DNA of 64,000 nucleotides, from assembly GCF_052857255.1 (NCBI RefSeq), contig NC_135500.1, forward strand, positions 52,229,272-52,293,271, given 5' to 3'. This DNA comes from Amblyomma americanum (Eukaryota > Arthropoda > Arachnida > Ixodida > Ixodidae). The translations under genes and the position numbers were made by a program. The notes beneath the pieces were generated by a model. The model was not told the origin of the DNA. It saw only the letters and a list, made by a program, of their open reading frames with translations, and ran no database searches. Below are positions 32,608 through 42,671 of this stretch, piece by piece (positions within the stretch are counted from its first letter, which is position 1; each line of letters starts with the position of its first letter).

Positions 32608-32899
32608 ATGTTACGAACGTAGGTTGCGTTGGCTCCGCAGAATAAATATTTAAGAGAAGTGGGCACTTCTACAAAGACACTTTTATTTATCAACGTTTCG
32701 ACCGCGGTGCGGTCTTCTTCAGGACTGTAGTGGTCTCGCGTCAGATGGACGTTTTAAGTTTGTGAGCTCAAGAGGAGGGAGAAAGGAGTGTAACACGCAA
32801 ATAGCAACAACGGTTCAAAAAACTGAAAAAAAAATAAAGATGGGGGTGCGGGGAGCAGACCGGGACAATATTGGGGGAGGAAGCAAAAAAAATAGAAAT
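32608..32899 (-). repeat. 5' pseudo-LTR of left Penelope-like copy
   Basis: This direct repeat of the 3' pseudo-LTR is complete at the ORF1 side (from ATGTTACGAACG at 32608). Its outer end meets the palindrome centre at about 32896. Confidence 0.9.
32691..32756 (-). ncRNA. Hammerhead ribozyme-like motif (pseudo-LTR, left copy 5')
   Basis: This is the same core as at 27931-27996: GTC site, CTGAAGA, a six-base helix II and GAAA. The same reservations about helix I apply. Confidence 0.5.
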
Positions 32900-32900
32900 A

Positions 32901-33188
32901 ATTTTTTTTTGCTTCCTCCCCCAATATTGTCCCGGTCTGCTCCCCGCACCCCCATCTTTATTTTTTTTTTCAGTTTTTTGAACCGTTGTTGCTATTTGCG
33001 TGTTACACTCCTTTCTCCCTCCTCTTGAGCTCACAAACTTAAAACGTCCATCTGACGCGAGACCACTACAGTCCTGAAGAAGACCGCACCGCGGTCGAAA
33101 CGTTGATAAATAAAAGTGTCTTTGTAGAAGTGCCCACTTCTCTTAAATATTTATTCTGCGGAGCCAACGCAACCTACGTTCGTAACAT
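32901..33188 (+). repeat. 5' pseudo-LTR of right Penelope-like copy
   Basis: It starts in a T-run at the palindrome centre and ends CGTAACAT before the ORF1 leader. It is a direct repeat of 37672-37949. Confidence 0.9.
33041..33106 (+). ncRNA. Hammerhead ribozyme-like motif (pseudo-LTR, right copy 5')
   Basis: AACGTC at 33043-33048, CTGAAGA at 33074-33080, helix II GACCGC/GCGGTC, GAAA at 33097-33100, then CGTT closing helix III. Confidence 0.5.
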
Positions 33189-33196
33189 TCTCTACA

Positions 33197-34288
33197 ATGG
33201 CTCCTGCTCGCACTTCATCAAGACACGTCCTTTGGAAATTCCCCGTCGAGAGCCCAACTACCGCCATCATCGGGGACTCTCAAGTTAAATACTTACATCA
33301 GCACTTTGATCCTGCAATCCTGCACACCCCAGCATTTATCTGCCAACCTGGTGCCAAAATTGAAGACATCCCCAACCTCCTGGATTGGGTACCACGAGGT
33401 GTGTCGGACATCGTCCTTCACGTCGGAAGCAACGACGTCGCAATCATGGATGCCGCCACCGCCGCAGACCGGTACGTGCAACTAATACATCAAATCAGAA
33501 TGAGAAGACCGGATATCATTAACATTTTTGCAACGCTCGTGCTTCCTCGGGCTCCAAATTTGCGAAGGAATTCAACCAACAGGCCTCAAGTGGTAAAGAT
33601 CAACCAGAAGGCCCAGACCTTTAATGCCCTTCTTGTAGACATCTGCCGACGAGAGCAGAACACCTTCTTCGTAGACCACCAAATGGAAATGTTCCACCCC
33701 AGCACAGTTCTGTCTGCAGATGGCGTGCACCCCAGCTTCGGTGGAGTTTCGCTGCTGTCATGGAATATCTATAATTTACTCCTCCAAATTCGCCACCTCA
33801 CATTGGGGCAATGGAGAGACTACGCGCCACAACATCCACAGCCTCGGCAGCAACAAAATTCGATGAGTACTCCAGAGCCTCGAACATTTGCACAAATCGT
33901 AGGCCAAAATGCTATGTCCACTAGACAAGCAGCAGCCAGCCGTCCAGACATCACCACCAGGCCACCACTCAACTCCCGGACATCGAGGGGACACTGCAGC
34001 GCCGCACTAAAACAGCCACACCAGACCACCAGTGGCACAGCAGCAGCACATTCCCCTACAGCAAGCACCTCAGCCCAGGCGAGCACATCAAACAAGCCAT
34101 CGTGTCGAGAGGCAAGCCCGAAGAGAGGTATGCAACCGAGGCAAAAACCTGCCGTGGATTCTACACCAGAACAGCAACCCATCACCAGCAGCCCGTCATA
34201 TAACTGTGGACTGATCCCCAGCACCCCTGTTTTATCATATGACCTCCGGAAGCGTTGTGGTTCCGCCCAGCGAGTGCGCCGGGACTGA
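33197..34288 (+). CDS. Penelope-like element ORF1, SGNH/GDSL hydrolase-like protein (right copy)
   Basis: The protein is identical to the left-copy ORF1 as far as can be read: 363 codons from ATG 33197, with S28, G53, N79 and D175/H178 as SGNH block residues. The leader between the pseudo-LTR and the ATG is 8 bases, so transcripts probably start within the pseudo-LTR. The stop is TGA at 34286-34288. The next in-phase codons (TAC ACA GGC CGC GTG) lead straight into the RT frame. Because the arms are near-identical, this copy does not give independent evolutionary support for the domain. Confidence 0.88.
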   Translation: MAPARTSSRHVLWKFPVESPTTAIIGDSQVKYLHQHFDPAILHTPAFICQPGAKIEDIPNLLDWVPRGVSDIVLHVGSNDVAIMDAATAADRYVQLIHQIRMRRPDIINIFATLVLPRAPNLRRNSTNRPQVVKINQKAQTFNALLVDICRREQNTFFVDHQMEMFHPSTVLSADGVHPSFGGVSLLSWNIYNLLLQIRHLTLGQWRDYAPQHPQPRQQQNSMSTPEPRTFAQIVGQNAMSTRQAAASRPDITTRPPLNSRTSRGHCSAALKQPHQTTSGTAAAHSPTASTSAQASTSNKPSCREASPKRGMQPRQKPAVDSTPEQQPITSSPSYNCGLIPSTPVLSYDLRKRCGSAQRVRRD

Positions 34289-34300
34289 TACACAGGCCGC

Positions 34301-37061
34301 GTGAGTACTCCGCCTCCCTTGTTCTCATATCACCGGCAGCCCTGTTTCAAATCTTCAGCTTTTCTTAAATTACGAAAAATAATTGATAAGCGGCTTAGAC
34401 ATGACCTTCATGTTAAAACCTTAAAAACGTACCTTCGGGCTAATATCGTACCGAAAGGTCTACAAGTGAAGCTGATACCAGCAATGAATAATCTATCAGA
34501 AGGAGACAAAAAGCAATGGAACGACATATTAAAATCAGCTTCCCTAGAGTTACTCAAAATCACAATTCGGCACTCTGAGAAAGCTTCGGTGATACTGGGA
34601 ACGGAGGAGCGTCGGGCTCGGAATAATCTTCTTGTTTCCGCGCTGGAGGCCGAGGAACTAGAACGTTTCAAAACAAAAAAAAACTTCAGAAATTGGCATA
34701 ATCAAAATTAGAAAATTTACACGGGACAAAGTTCCCCATGACGAATGGATGAAAGAAGTACTAAGTGCGGTTGGATCGAATTCTCCCAACCCCGATATCA
34801 CTCAGTCAAAGGTCAGCCAAGGGCAAACACTCTCAAAACAGGGCCATCACAGTGTAGACAACATCACCAATCTATCTCTAACACCGCTCACAGAGTATGA
34901 GCGAGCCGTCCTATCTAGAGGGCTGACTTTTTGCCCCCGCACAGGCAAATTCAATGAATTCCAACTCCTGAAAGATCTTGACGACTTCGCCAGAAAACTT
35001 CGCCTGAGAGAATACTTTTTTGATAAGCCCGGAAACCCCCACCAAAACACGGACTTCCACCCAGCAAACCAAAATTGGACTCCCAACATCGGGCGGGAAA
35101 AACACTTGGATATCTATATTAAGGCAGTTCAAAATGACATTGTTGAAAATTTTAAGAACCGCAGGTTAGGACCAGACAATCTTTCTAAAAGAGAACGTAC
35201 TGCTCTCGAGGCGCTCAGCAACCGTACCGACATCGTCATAAAGCCAGCTGATAAGGGCGGAGGCATTGTTATCTTGAACAGGGATGACTATATAGCAGAA
35301 GGCATCCGACAGCTTTCTGACAACCATTTTTATAAACAACTGCATGGCGACCCCACCGACGAGCACTCAAAAGCTATATCTGACATTCTCCTCGACCTCA
35401 TAAAACACAATGAAATCTCCCCGAAACTATGCAAGGCACTCACGGCTACCCATCCTTCTCCTGGGCGTTTCTACATGCTCCCTAAATTACATAAAGCCGG
35501 TATTCCTGGACGGCCAATAATTTCAGGAATCGGCACTCTCACAGAACCAATATCAAAGTACATTGACACTCTAATTAGCCACATTCCAGCCACACATCCA
35601 TCCTACATCAAAGATACAAACCACTTTCTCCGCCAGATAGACAATATAACATTACCAGAAGGAGCCTTTCTTGTGACCATGGATGTAACATCTTTATACA
35701 CAAACATTCCCCATGCCGACGGCATTGCAGCCCTTTTAGAATCTTATGAACAGCAGAAACCTCATGAATCTCCAAGCCCAAACGTGTTAGGAACACTAGC
35801 CAAAATTGTGTTAGAATATAATAGCTTCGAATTTGATCATCAATATTATCTGCAAGTAAGTGGCACCGCTATGGGAACAAGAATGGCCCCAAATTATGCC
35901 AATATCTTCATGCATCATATAGAGTCAAAATTTCTTTCTTCTTGTACAATCCAGCCGTACTTTTACAAGCGCTATTTGGATGATATTTTTATAATATGGA
36001 CAAACACAGAACAACAACTTATCCATTTCATTGACAGTTTCAACTCCGTGCACCCAAACATAAAGTTTACGCACACCTACTCAGCCAGTCAAATCAATTT
36101 TCTTGATGTTGACATTCTGGTGGACAAGGGGTCAGTTCGTACAACCGTTTATAGAAAACCAACCGACTCACAAAAATATCTACATTTTCAAAGCGCCCAT
36201 CCCCGTCATTGCAAAACCAGCATCCCTTATTCGCAGGCCCATCGTTTTCGAAGAATCTGCTCTAACGACCTAGACTTTAATGAAAACTCCGAACACATGC
36301 GCACCGTGCTCTTAACACAGCGCTATCCACGTTCCCTTATTGATGACGCCATAAGCAGAGCTTCAAATCTTAACCGTAGTCAAATACTCCAGGGGCACCA
36401 AATAGATAACCGAAATGATTACACTACAAACCTTATCCTCACATTTAACAGTAACGCACCGAACATAAACAGAATTCTTAATAAGCACTTTAACATTCTC
36501 CAGCAAAGTCAACGACTATCGAAAATATTTACATGCGCACCCCGCGTGATTTACAGGCGTGCCAAAAACATTCAGAACCACCTAGTCCACTCCAAGGAAC
36601 ACAAAACCCCACAATATGGATGCCAGCCCTGTGGTAAGGGTCGCTGCAAAGTTTGCAAGCACATGCAGACTACGTGTTCCGCAACTAGTACGAGGTCAGT
36701 TTTCCAGCATTCAATCAACGGTAACTTTGACTGCGACTCATCAAACATTATTTACCTTCTTGAATGCACTTTGTGTAACCAGCAATACATAGGACAGACA
36801 AACACTGCATTCCGCATTCGATTTAACAATCACCGCGCACACGCCAAGTCTCTCCCAAACCTTCCCCTATCCAAGCATGTAAACGCAGAAGGACACCCAT
36901 TTGACCAACTAAAAGTAACAATTATTCAAGGGGGCTTCAAAAACAGGCGAGAACGTGAACAGCGTGAATCCTATTTTATCCACAAGTTTAATACTATTCA
37001 AGAAGGTCTTAACGAAAAGCCTGGTACCCTTTCTTTTATTCACGACCTCCAAACAAAATAA
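34301..37061 (+). pseudogene. Penelope-type RT with GIY-YIG, frame-shifted by one base (right copy)
   Basis: This is the same protein as 28736-31495, but an A-run at 34675-34683 has nine A where the left copy has eight. The shift ends the first frame after 136 codons (stop at 34709-34711). The remaining 770 codons (34749-37061) are open and include the palm MDVTSLYTNIP, YLDD and the complete GIY-YIG domain. No other lesion was seen. The single-base change in a homopolymer could be a real mutation or a consensus error; if an error, this copy is as intact as the left one. Confidence 0.88.
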
Positions 37062-37671
37062 TACTACACTTCTCGTTAATTGGCTAACTCAGATATACCT
37101 TTTATAACTCCTAGTGTATATCCCAGGCAATCATACCCCTCCTTACTTACACTATCCTGCCTCGTGCAGTATTGATAAGTTTTTGACGTTCTTTCCTTAC
37201 ATTTTCCGACAATCTGAAATCTTTGCACACAGCTAGCCCAGCCCTCCTCCCCTACAAACAAGTATTCCCGGCGAGGTCGGTTCAACGACCCACCCACGGA
37301 GAGGGTTGCACCGTTCAGTGAAACCCAGACCCCGTGAGTGAGTTCTTAGACATGTGCTCGTTAACGTAGCCCACTCCTTCCTTAACGTTCTAGCCCTCGG
37401 CTCACCGGAAATTAGTGAGACCCCCAAAAGGCGCCTGGTTTGGCCTGTTCGTCACTGCCAGTGTCATTTGCGCAGCGGCTCCTCTTTGGCCACGCATCTG
37501 CAGCGGCGCCCTTTGTGTTTGTGCATTTTGTTTGTGTTTTGTTTCCGTGCTGCCCATGTCCCCCGCACCGTCTTCCTCTCCCTTTCTCTCGTTTCGCCAT
37601 CTCCTTTTGTACCCCACCCTTCCTTACTATACTAGTTTTCCCCCCTTTTTTATTTTATTTCTATTTTTTTT
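37062..37671 (+). other. Noncoding 3' region of right Penelope-like copy
   Basis: This mirrors 28142-28735. No motif was recognised. Confidence 0.5.
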
Positions 37672-37944
37672 GCTTCCTCCCCCAATATTGTCCCGGTCTG
37701 CTCCCCGCACCCCCATCTTTATTTTTTTTTTCAGTTTTTTGAACCGTTGTTGCTATTTGCGTGTTACACTCCTTTCTCCCTCCTCTTGAGCTCACAAACT
37801 TAAAACGTCCATCTGACGCGAGACCACTACAGTCCTGAAGAAGACCGCACCGCGGTCGAAACGTTGATAAATAAAAGTGTCTTTGTAGAAGTGCCCACTT
37901 CTCTTAAATATTTATTCTGCGGAGCCAACGCAACCTACGTTCGT

Positions 37945-37949
<5 letters not shown>
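37672..37949 (+). repeat. 3' pseudo-LTR of right Penelope-like copy
   Basis: This is the most complete 3' terminal repeat, ending CGTAACAT directly before the TA tract. Confidence 0.9.
37802..37867 (+). ncRNA. Hammerhead ribozyme-like motif (pseudo-LTR, right copy 3')
   Basis: This has the same ordered core as the other three copies. In PLE transcripts such a motif would cut near the pseudo-LTR boundary. Confidence 0.5.

Positions 37950-38030
<81 letters not shown>
37949..38030. repeat. (TA)n microsatellite right of the Penelope palindrome
   Basis: About 38 TA units with a short CATATA interruption near 38024. Confidence 0.93.
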
Positions 38031-38057
38031 CTGCCAGTATTATATATATACTGGCAG
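38031..38057. repeat. Perfect 10-bp inverted repeat
   Basis: CTGCCAGTAT and ATACTGGCAG flank a 7-base TA spacer. It lies at the edge of the TA tract. It could be a fused pair of transposon ends, but no matching distant end was found. Confidence 0.6.
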
Positions 38058-38275
38058 GCGTCAAAGTCGGGCCACTTAATCCCGACATTTGTGTAAAATT
38101 TGTGGGCCAGCCGTTTGCCGCAGAATATTTCGGATGGCGTTTTAAGATACAGCGTTTCTTGCGGTGTAAACATTCTAGTTAACTGAGAGCCTAGCTCACA
38201 GCAGGGATTTGAACCGGTGACTTAGGTGTGTTAAAGCTCGATATTCGAACGCTGCCTCAGCGCCGGATCATTTTT
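38058..38275. other. Unassigned, with a tRNA-like B box on the minus strand
   Basis: The minus strand has GGTTCAAATCC (near 38206-38216), an exact Pol III B box, with a weak A-box-like stretch about 50 bases upstream. It is probably the head of a SINE different from Ruka. The rest is unrecognised. Confidence 0.35.
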
Positions 38276-40690
38276 TAAAGCAGTTACCAGAGCCATGTCT
38301 GGTACTTGGGGATTTTAATGCGCACTCCCCGCTTGGGAGAGTGCGCATTACAATTCCCAAGCACGAAATATGCGCCGTTTTGGGGGAGTGAACAGACACA
38401 CTAGAGGCCGTATCATAGATGTTATGCTGTGTAATAAGGTTTGCTTACTCAACAGAGCCAAACCAACATATTCGTTTCACGCCTGTTCTTGAAAACCCGT
38501 ACCGAAGTGTTGACCTTCCGATGGTAATTAACTTTTCTTCATCAACATCTATAATTCCAAATAAACCACGCCGTTGGAATCTGCATTTGGCGTACTGGCC
38601 ACTATTTTCAGTCAATTTCAGTATGGAGAAAATATTTTTTGATAATCTTAGCATTGAAAAATTGAATGAAATTTTTACATGTATCATTACGGCTGCCCGT
38701 TTAACCATTCCGAAGTCATCAGGCATAGTACGACGAAATAACAAGCTCTGGAACACACAAGAATGCAGAGAAACAAAAAAGAAGCAAGGCAGTTTGTGGA
38801 ACTTTTAGAAGATACCCAGCACACGAAAACGTCAAACATTTTACAAAAACGAGAGCAAAAGCATGGCACATCTGTCGCAGTGCTGAAAAAACTTCCTGGA
38901 AAAACTGTGTCTACTATAAACAGCTGTTACATAAAAATGTGGCAACCAGTCCGTAAACTTGACTGCAGCTATTCTCCTTTCACAGTTACTTTCCTGACAG
39001 CTCCTGGTACACAAACAAGTATTAGCGAACAGGCAGAGAAATTAGGGGAACACTTCTCCACAGTTTCTAGTTCCTTACACTACACGCAGTTGTTCTTACC
39101 AAACAAGATCACACCTGAAAACGGCGACTGCCGACACGTTGCAGCACAACATTGCCATAATTTAATTAGACTACGAGATATCCGTAGAGCACTGTCGGCC
39201 GGCGAACATACAGCATCGGGCCCTAATGAAATACATTATGGAACGGTTGTCCGCCCTTCTGAAGTTGTTGTAGGAGTTCTTCTGAAATTCTTCAACAAAA
39301 TATGGCAAACTGCAAAAATGTCAGAGGCGTGCAAAAAGGCCGTAATTGTGCAATTCCTGAAATCTGGAAAACCGCCAACTCGTCTGTTAGTAAAGGCCAA
39401 TAGCTTCCTAGAGTTGTGTTGCCAAATGCTTTGAAAGCTTATTAAATATTATATTAACGTTCCTTCTTGACTCACGCGAACGTCTAGACGTCCACCAATG
39501 GGGATTTAAAATAGCGTGTTGTAAAAATTAATCTCGTCCGTCTTGAAAACACAGCCCGTAAAGCATTGATACACAAACAGCACTGTCTGGCAGTATTTTT
39601 GTACTTGGAAAACGCTTATGATGCCACCTGGAGGATTCTTCGTGACTTTGCGGATCTAGGTATCCATGGCAAGATGCGGAACTGTTTGAAAGACTTTCTG
39701 ACCGTTCATTTCATGTACGCCTAGCACCCCGCGGTGGCTCAGTGGTTATGGCGGTCGGATGCTGACCCGAAAGACTCTGGTTCGGTGCCGACCGCGGCAG
39801 TCGAATTTCGATGGAGGCGAAATTCTGGAGGCCCATGTACTATGAGATGTCAGTGCACGTAAAAGAACCCCAGGTGGTCGAAATCTCCGGAGCCCTTCAC
39901 TACGGTGTCCCTCACCGCCTGAGTCGCTTTGGGACGTTAAACCTAATAAAATAAAATAACTTCTTGTTCGCCTATATTCCACACTTTCGAAGAAAAAAAT
40001 TTATCGAAGGAATTGGGGTACCGCAGGGCTGTGCTCTAAGTGCCACGGTATTTATTGTAAAAATGAACGAAATCAATTTCAAACTGCATTTCTTATTCCG
40101 TATGTGATGATGACCTTCATATTGCTTGCTTATTAACATGCGAGAGACAGATACAGCTGACACTGCACCACCTAGCGAATAGGGGAGACGAAAATGTATT
40201 TTTCTTCCCACAAAAACAGTTGGTCCTTTTCTCACACAAATAATGCTTGCAGGTTGATCCCACTCTGCACCACAATGAAATTATTCTGCAAGTAAAAGAA
40301 CATAAAATTTTAGGCATAACTTTTGACGGAAAGCTCACATTCTTACCCAACATAAACACCCTCAGAAAGAAAGCTTCCGGATCCCTGTGTATACTGAAAG
40401 TACTTTCACGAAAGCACTGGGGGTCCGATAGGCTTTGTCTTTTACAGATCTACCGCTCGGTAGCAGGGTCCACTATAGACTATGGATGCATTGTGTATGG
40501 GTCTGCGAGACCCTCATACCTCAGAAAACTAGATCTTATACAAAACCTGGGTCTGCGTCTATCAACTGGCGCATACAGAAGATCCACCATAAACATTCTC
40601 TATGTAGAATGAAATGAACCATCCGTTGGAATCAGAAGAGCCATGCTTACCTCTGCATACGCATTAAAAATAACATCACGAACGAAACAC
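38276..40690 (+). mobile_element. Family A non-LTR retrotransposon, ORF2 fragment, copy 6
   Basis: This starts inside the endonuclease (LPEPCLVLGDFNAHSP at about 38280) and runs through the linker and RT to the thumb (DYGCIVYGSARPSYLRKL near 40484), breaking off near 40690 before RNase H. The longest open stretch is 38763-39434 (223 codons, the linker before the RT). A Ruka-like SINE interrupts the RT at 39727. The endonuclease contains a 57-base fold-back duplication at 38305-38361. The palm motif is lost in frame changes near 40095. The 3' side meets a minus-strand gag-like ORF1. Confidence 0.82.
39727..39955 (+). mobile_element. Ruka-like tRNA-derived SINE
   Basis: The head has GTGGCTCAGTGGTTATGGCG and the B-box variant GGTTCGGTGCC. 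The body has CGATGGAGGCGAAATTC, GTGCACGTAAAAGAACCCC and CTTTGGGACGTTAAACC, followed by an AATAAAATAAAATAA tail. Weak flanking repeats (CGCCTA on both sides) fit insertion into the RT of family A copy 6. Confidence 0.85.
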
Positions 40691-42190
40691 CTTTGTTCCG
40701 GATCCGACTGCGTGATGACCGGGATGGCCTGGCCATGTTCTCTGTGGACGGAGAGCAGGCGGGATCGTCGGTGGTGGTTATAGCATTGGTATTCGATTTA
40801 GGGTTGCAGCCCGGTCGAACTGTACTTCCTATTTTTTGGACCCCGTGAAATGGGAGCCACCGCAAAGGATACATTTGCAGTCGCACGTGGGAGTTTAAGT
40901 TGCCGGATGGCTGTCGCCGCATTTGTGGCATCGGTTGGTGAAAGCTTGCAGGCAGACGTCCGCTTGGTGGCCCGGTCTCCAGCACTTACAACAGTCCTCT
41001 GCCTTGAATTTTAATCGGTGCAGTTGTAGACAGCTCCATAAAATTTTAGCTAATTGGGGACCTCATTTGTTTAGACGAAGTGATCAGGATTGATTTAATG
41101 CCGTCCAAAGAGCGCGTGATAGTGAGGTGTCCTATGTTGACGCAGCGTAGTAACACGTGGCTTGCGGTTTTTTTGTTTGGTTGTTGCATGTCATCCCTTA
41201 TATTTGGGTCGGTTTCCTTTGATTAAACTTCAGTTGGGAAACAGCCCTTGTTGTGTGTTTTCCTCCCCTTTCGTCTTCCTTTTTTCGCACTGGTAATTTA
41301 TGAACATGAAATCTCCTATTGTGTTGGATCGGCTAGCGTTTAATGCGACTGAGTCATTGAATATGTCTTCTTGGGTTTTGTTATAGATTGCGTTGTAAAG
41401 AATGCCACGTACGGCATTGTCGGGCGTTCGAATGTAAGCCTTTACCGGGAATTGCTTGATAGTTTAGTTGGAGCGTTTTCAGCTGCACGTAGTTCTTTGC
41501 GCGTTCCTCGGCAGGGGTGCTGATTGCGAATGAGTTATTCTGTGGGCTAACTCTGAGTCAGTCGTGCCTCCGGGAGTCATGGTAGTTAATATTCACCGCC
41601 GCTCACACAATAGGTAGCAGGACGCCGCCGTTGCATTGTATAACATCCAAACCGCTATCGGGTCGAAAAATTAAGGTCAGATCCACAGCTCGCAGTTTTG
41701 GTAGTGGAGCGTGGCGTTCCAGTTTTGTAGAAATGGTTTTGCCTCGGTTGGGAGGCGCCGACGTGGCTGGCTCGGCGGGTGGGCGAAATTAGGAGGCCTG
41801 CTTGGGAGTTTGGGAGGCCCCATTGCGGGCTTGGATTGCTCTCGACCTAAGCGGGTCGTTAGCCAAGTCTTCGGGATTAACATCTTCGCCTTCTGCGCTG
41901 TTAACCACCGCTTCTGAGGTCAATGTGTAGGCGAGGTGAGTCTGAGATGCGCCGTTGGCCGTGGGCCTAACCGGCGGCCGCAGCGGTGGGGGCTCTTGTT
42001 GTGCTAAGTCCAACGCCAGGCTCAGCGTTCCGCGCCTGGCTTGGAGCGGTACAGTCTCTCTCGGGCGAAATGGGTCGGAATAAACGAAAAAACAGCGGGA
42101 TCGGGTGCAGAACACCTTAACTAACCGATTGTGGGTGGTGTTAGTCCATTTCACGCCTAAGATCCGCCGTCACGAGTGAACATCCACAGA
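40691..42190 (-). pseudogene. Gag-like ORF1 of a second non-LTR family, decayed
   Basis: Read on the minus strand from about 42154: a proline-rich N-terminal part, then AYIRTPDNAVRGILYNAIYN (near 41440), a pattern known from I-type ORF1 proteins, then three clustered zinc knuckles at about 40985-40820: CWRPGHQADVC, CHKCGDSHPAT and CILCGGSHF. Stops occur throughout. The product would bind element RNA. It runs opposite to family A and may belong to the same family as the RT frame at 53913-55793; that link is inferred. It ends where family A copy 6 ends. Confidence 0.65.
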
Positions 42191-42671
42191 GCCGAGGTGA
42201 GATGCCTCGGCTAGTTTCGCCGGCCACCTGGCGTTCTGAAGCGAAAAGCTTCACTACACTAGGTAAAGCAGTGTTCGGGTAGGCAGCACAACGGCCTTGA
42301 GCGACCTTCAGCCCAACCAAGGATAGCCGTGCATGACCATGTGTGGTACAGTTATGGTGTCGAACCCATGACCCCTGATCTTGACTTACGACCTTTGGCC
42401 TTTGACATTGGGTGACCTTTGGGATGACCTTTTACCTTAAGAGCATCCGATGGGGTGATGTGAAGCCACGTGATGACATTCGATGGGGGTGCCGTAAGAC
42501 CATGTTATACCACGTCATAGCCACGTGGTCGTGTGGGTATATAAAGAACGGCATTCGGGAGCGTGTAGTGGAGGTGCCATGGACGAGCCTCAGAAGCTTA
42601 GCAAGCGTGCTTGCTCTTCGCTGGATTCTAGGTTTAGCCAAATCATTGCCAATTTTTCCTTTCAATAGCTT
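42191..42671. other. Noncoding, promoter-like stretch
   Basis: Repeated TGACCTTTG-like words lie at about 42367-42432. A TATA-like GTATATAAAG at 42536-42545 precedes an ATG at about 42580 that opens a 29-codon frame (MDEPQKLSKRACSSL...). It could be the leader of an element or a first exon, but nothing downstream supports either. Confidence 0.3.

Larger units (their letters stand above)
27889..32896 (-). mobile_element. Penelope-like element 1, left copy (full-length, minus strand)
   Basis: Read 5' to 3' on the minus strand: 5' pseudo-LTR (32899-32608), SGNH-like ORF1 (32599-31508), RT-GIY-YIG ORF2 (31495-28736), a noncoding region, and a 3' pseudo-LTR (28141-27889). Both frames are open. 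Terminal direct repeats, an RT near the telomerase/Penelope group and a GIY-YIG endonuclease together define Penelope-like elements. The 3' pseudo-LTR stops about 37 bases short of the one in the right copy, at AAATAT joined to the TA tract. The copy forms one arm of a 10-kb palindrome with the right copy. Confidence 0.92.
32897..37949 (+). mobile_element. Penelope-like element 1, right copy (full-length, plus strand)
   Basis: This is the mirror image of the left copy: 5' pseudo-LTR (32901-33188), ORF1 (33197-34288), RT frame (34301-37061, with one frame shift), noncoding 3' region and 3' pseudo-LTR (37672-37949). The two 5' ends face each other across about 9 bases (TAGAAATAA) between an A-run and a T-run. 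The 3' pseudo-LTR is complete here, ending CGTAACAT against a TA tract. The visible differences between the arms are in homopolymer runs. Confidence 0.92.

Noticed and set aside
34301..34338. Intron between ORF1 and RT of the Penelope-like element (GTGAGT donor, CCGGCAG acceptor)
   Set aside because: The implied intron is only 38 bases, leaves the UGA in place, and needs no splicing because the frames are already in phase.
36784..36850. GIY-YIG motif as a homing endonuclease or repair nuclease
   Set aside because: It is the C-terminal domain of the Penelope-type RT frame, as expected for these elements.
37864..38079. Short frame with an IY repeat peptide
   Set aside because: Translation of pseudo-LTR followed by the TA microsatellite; not a protein.
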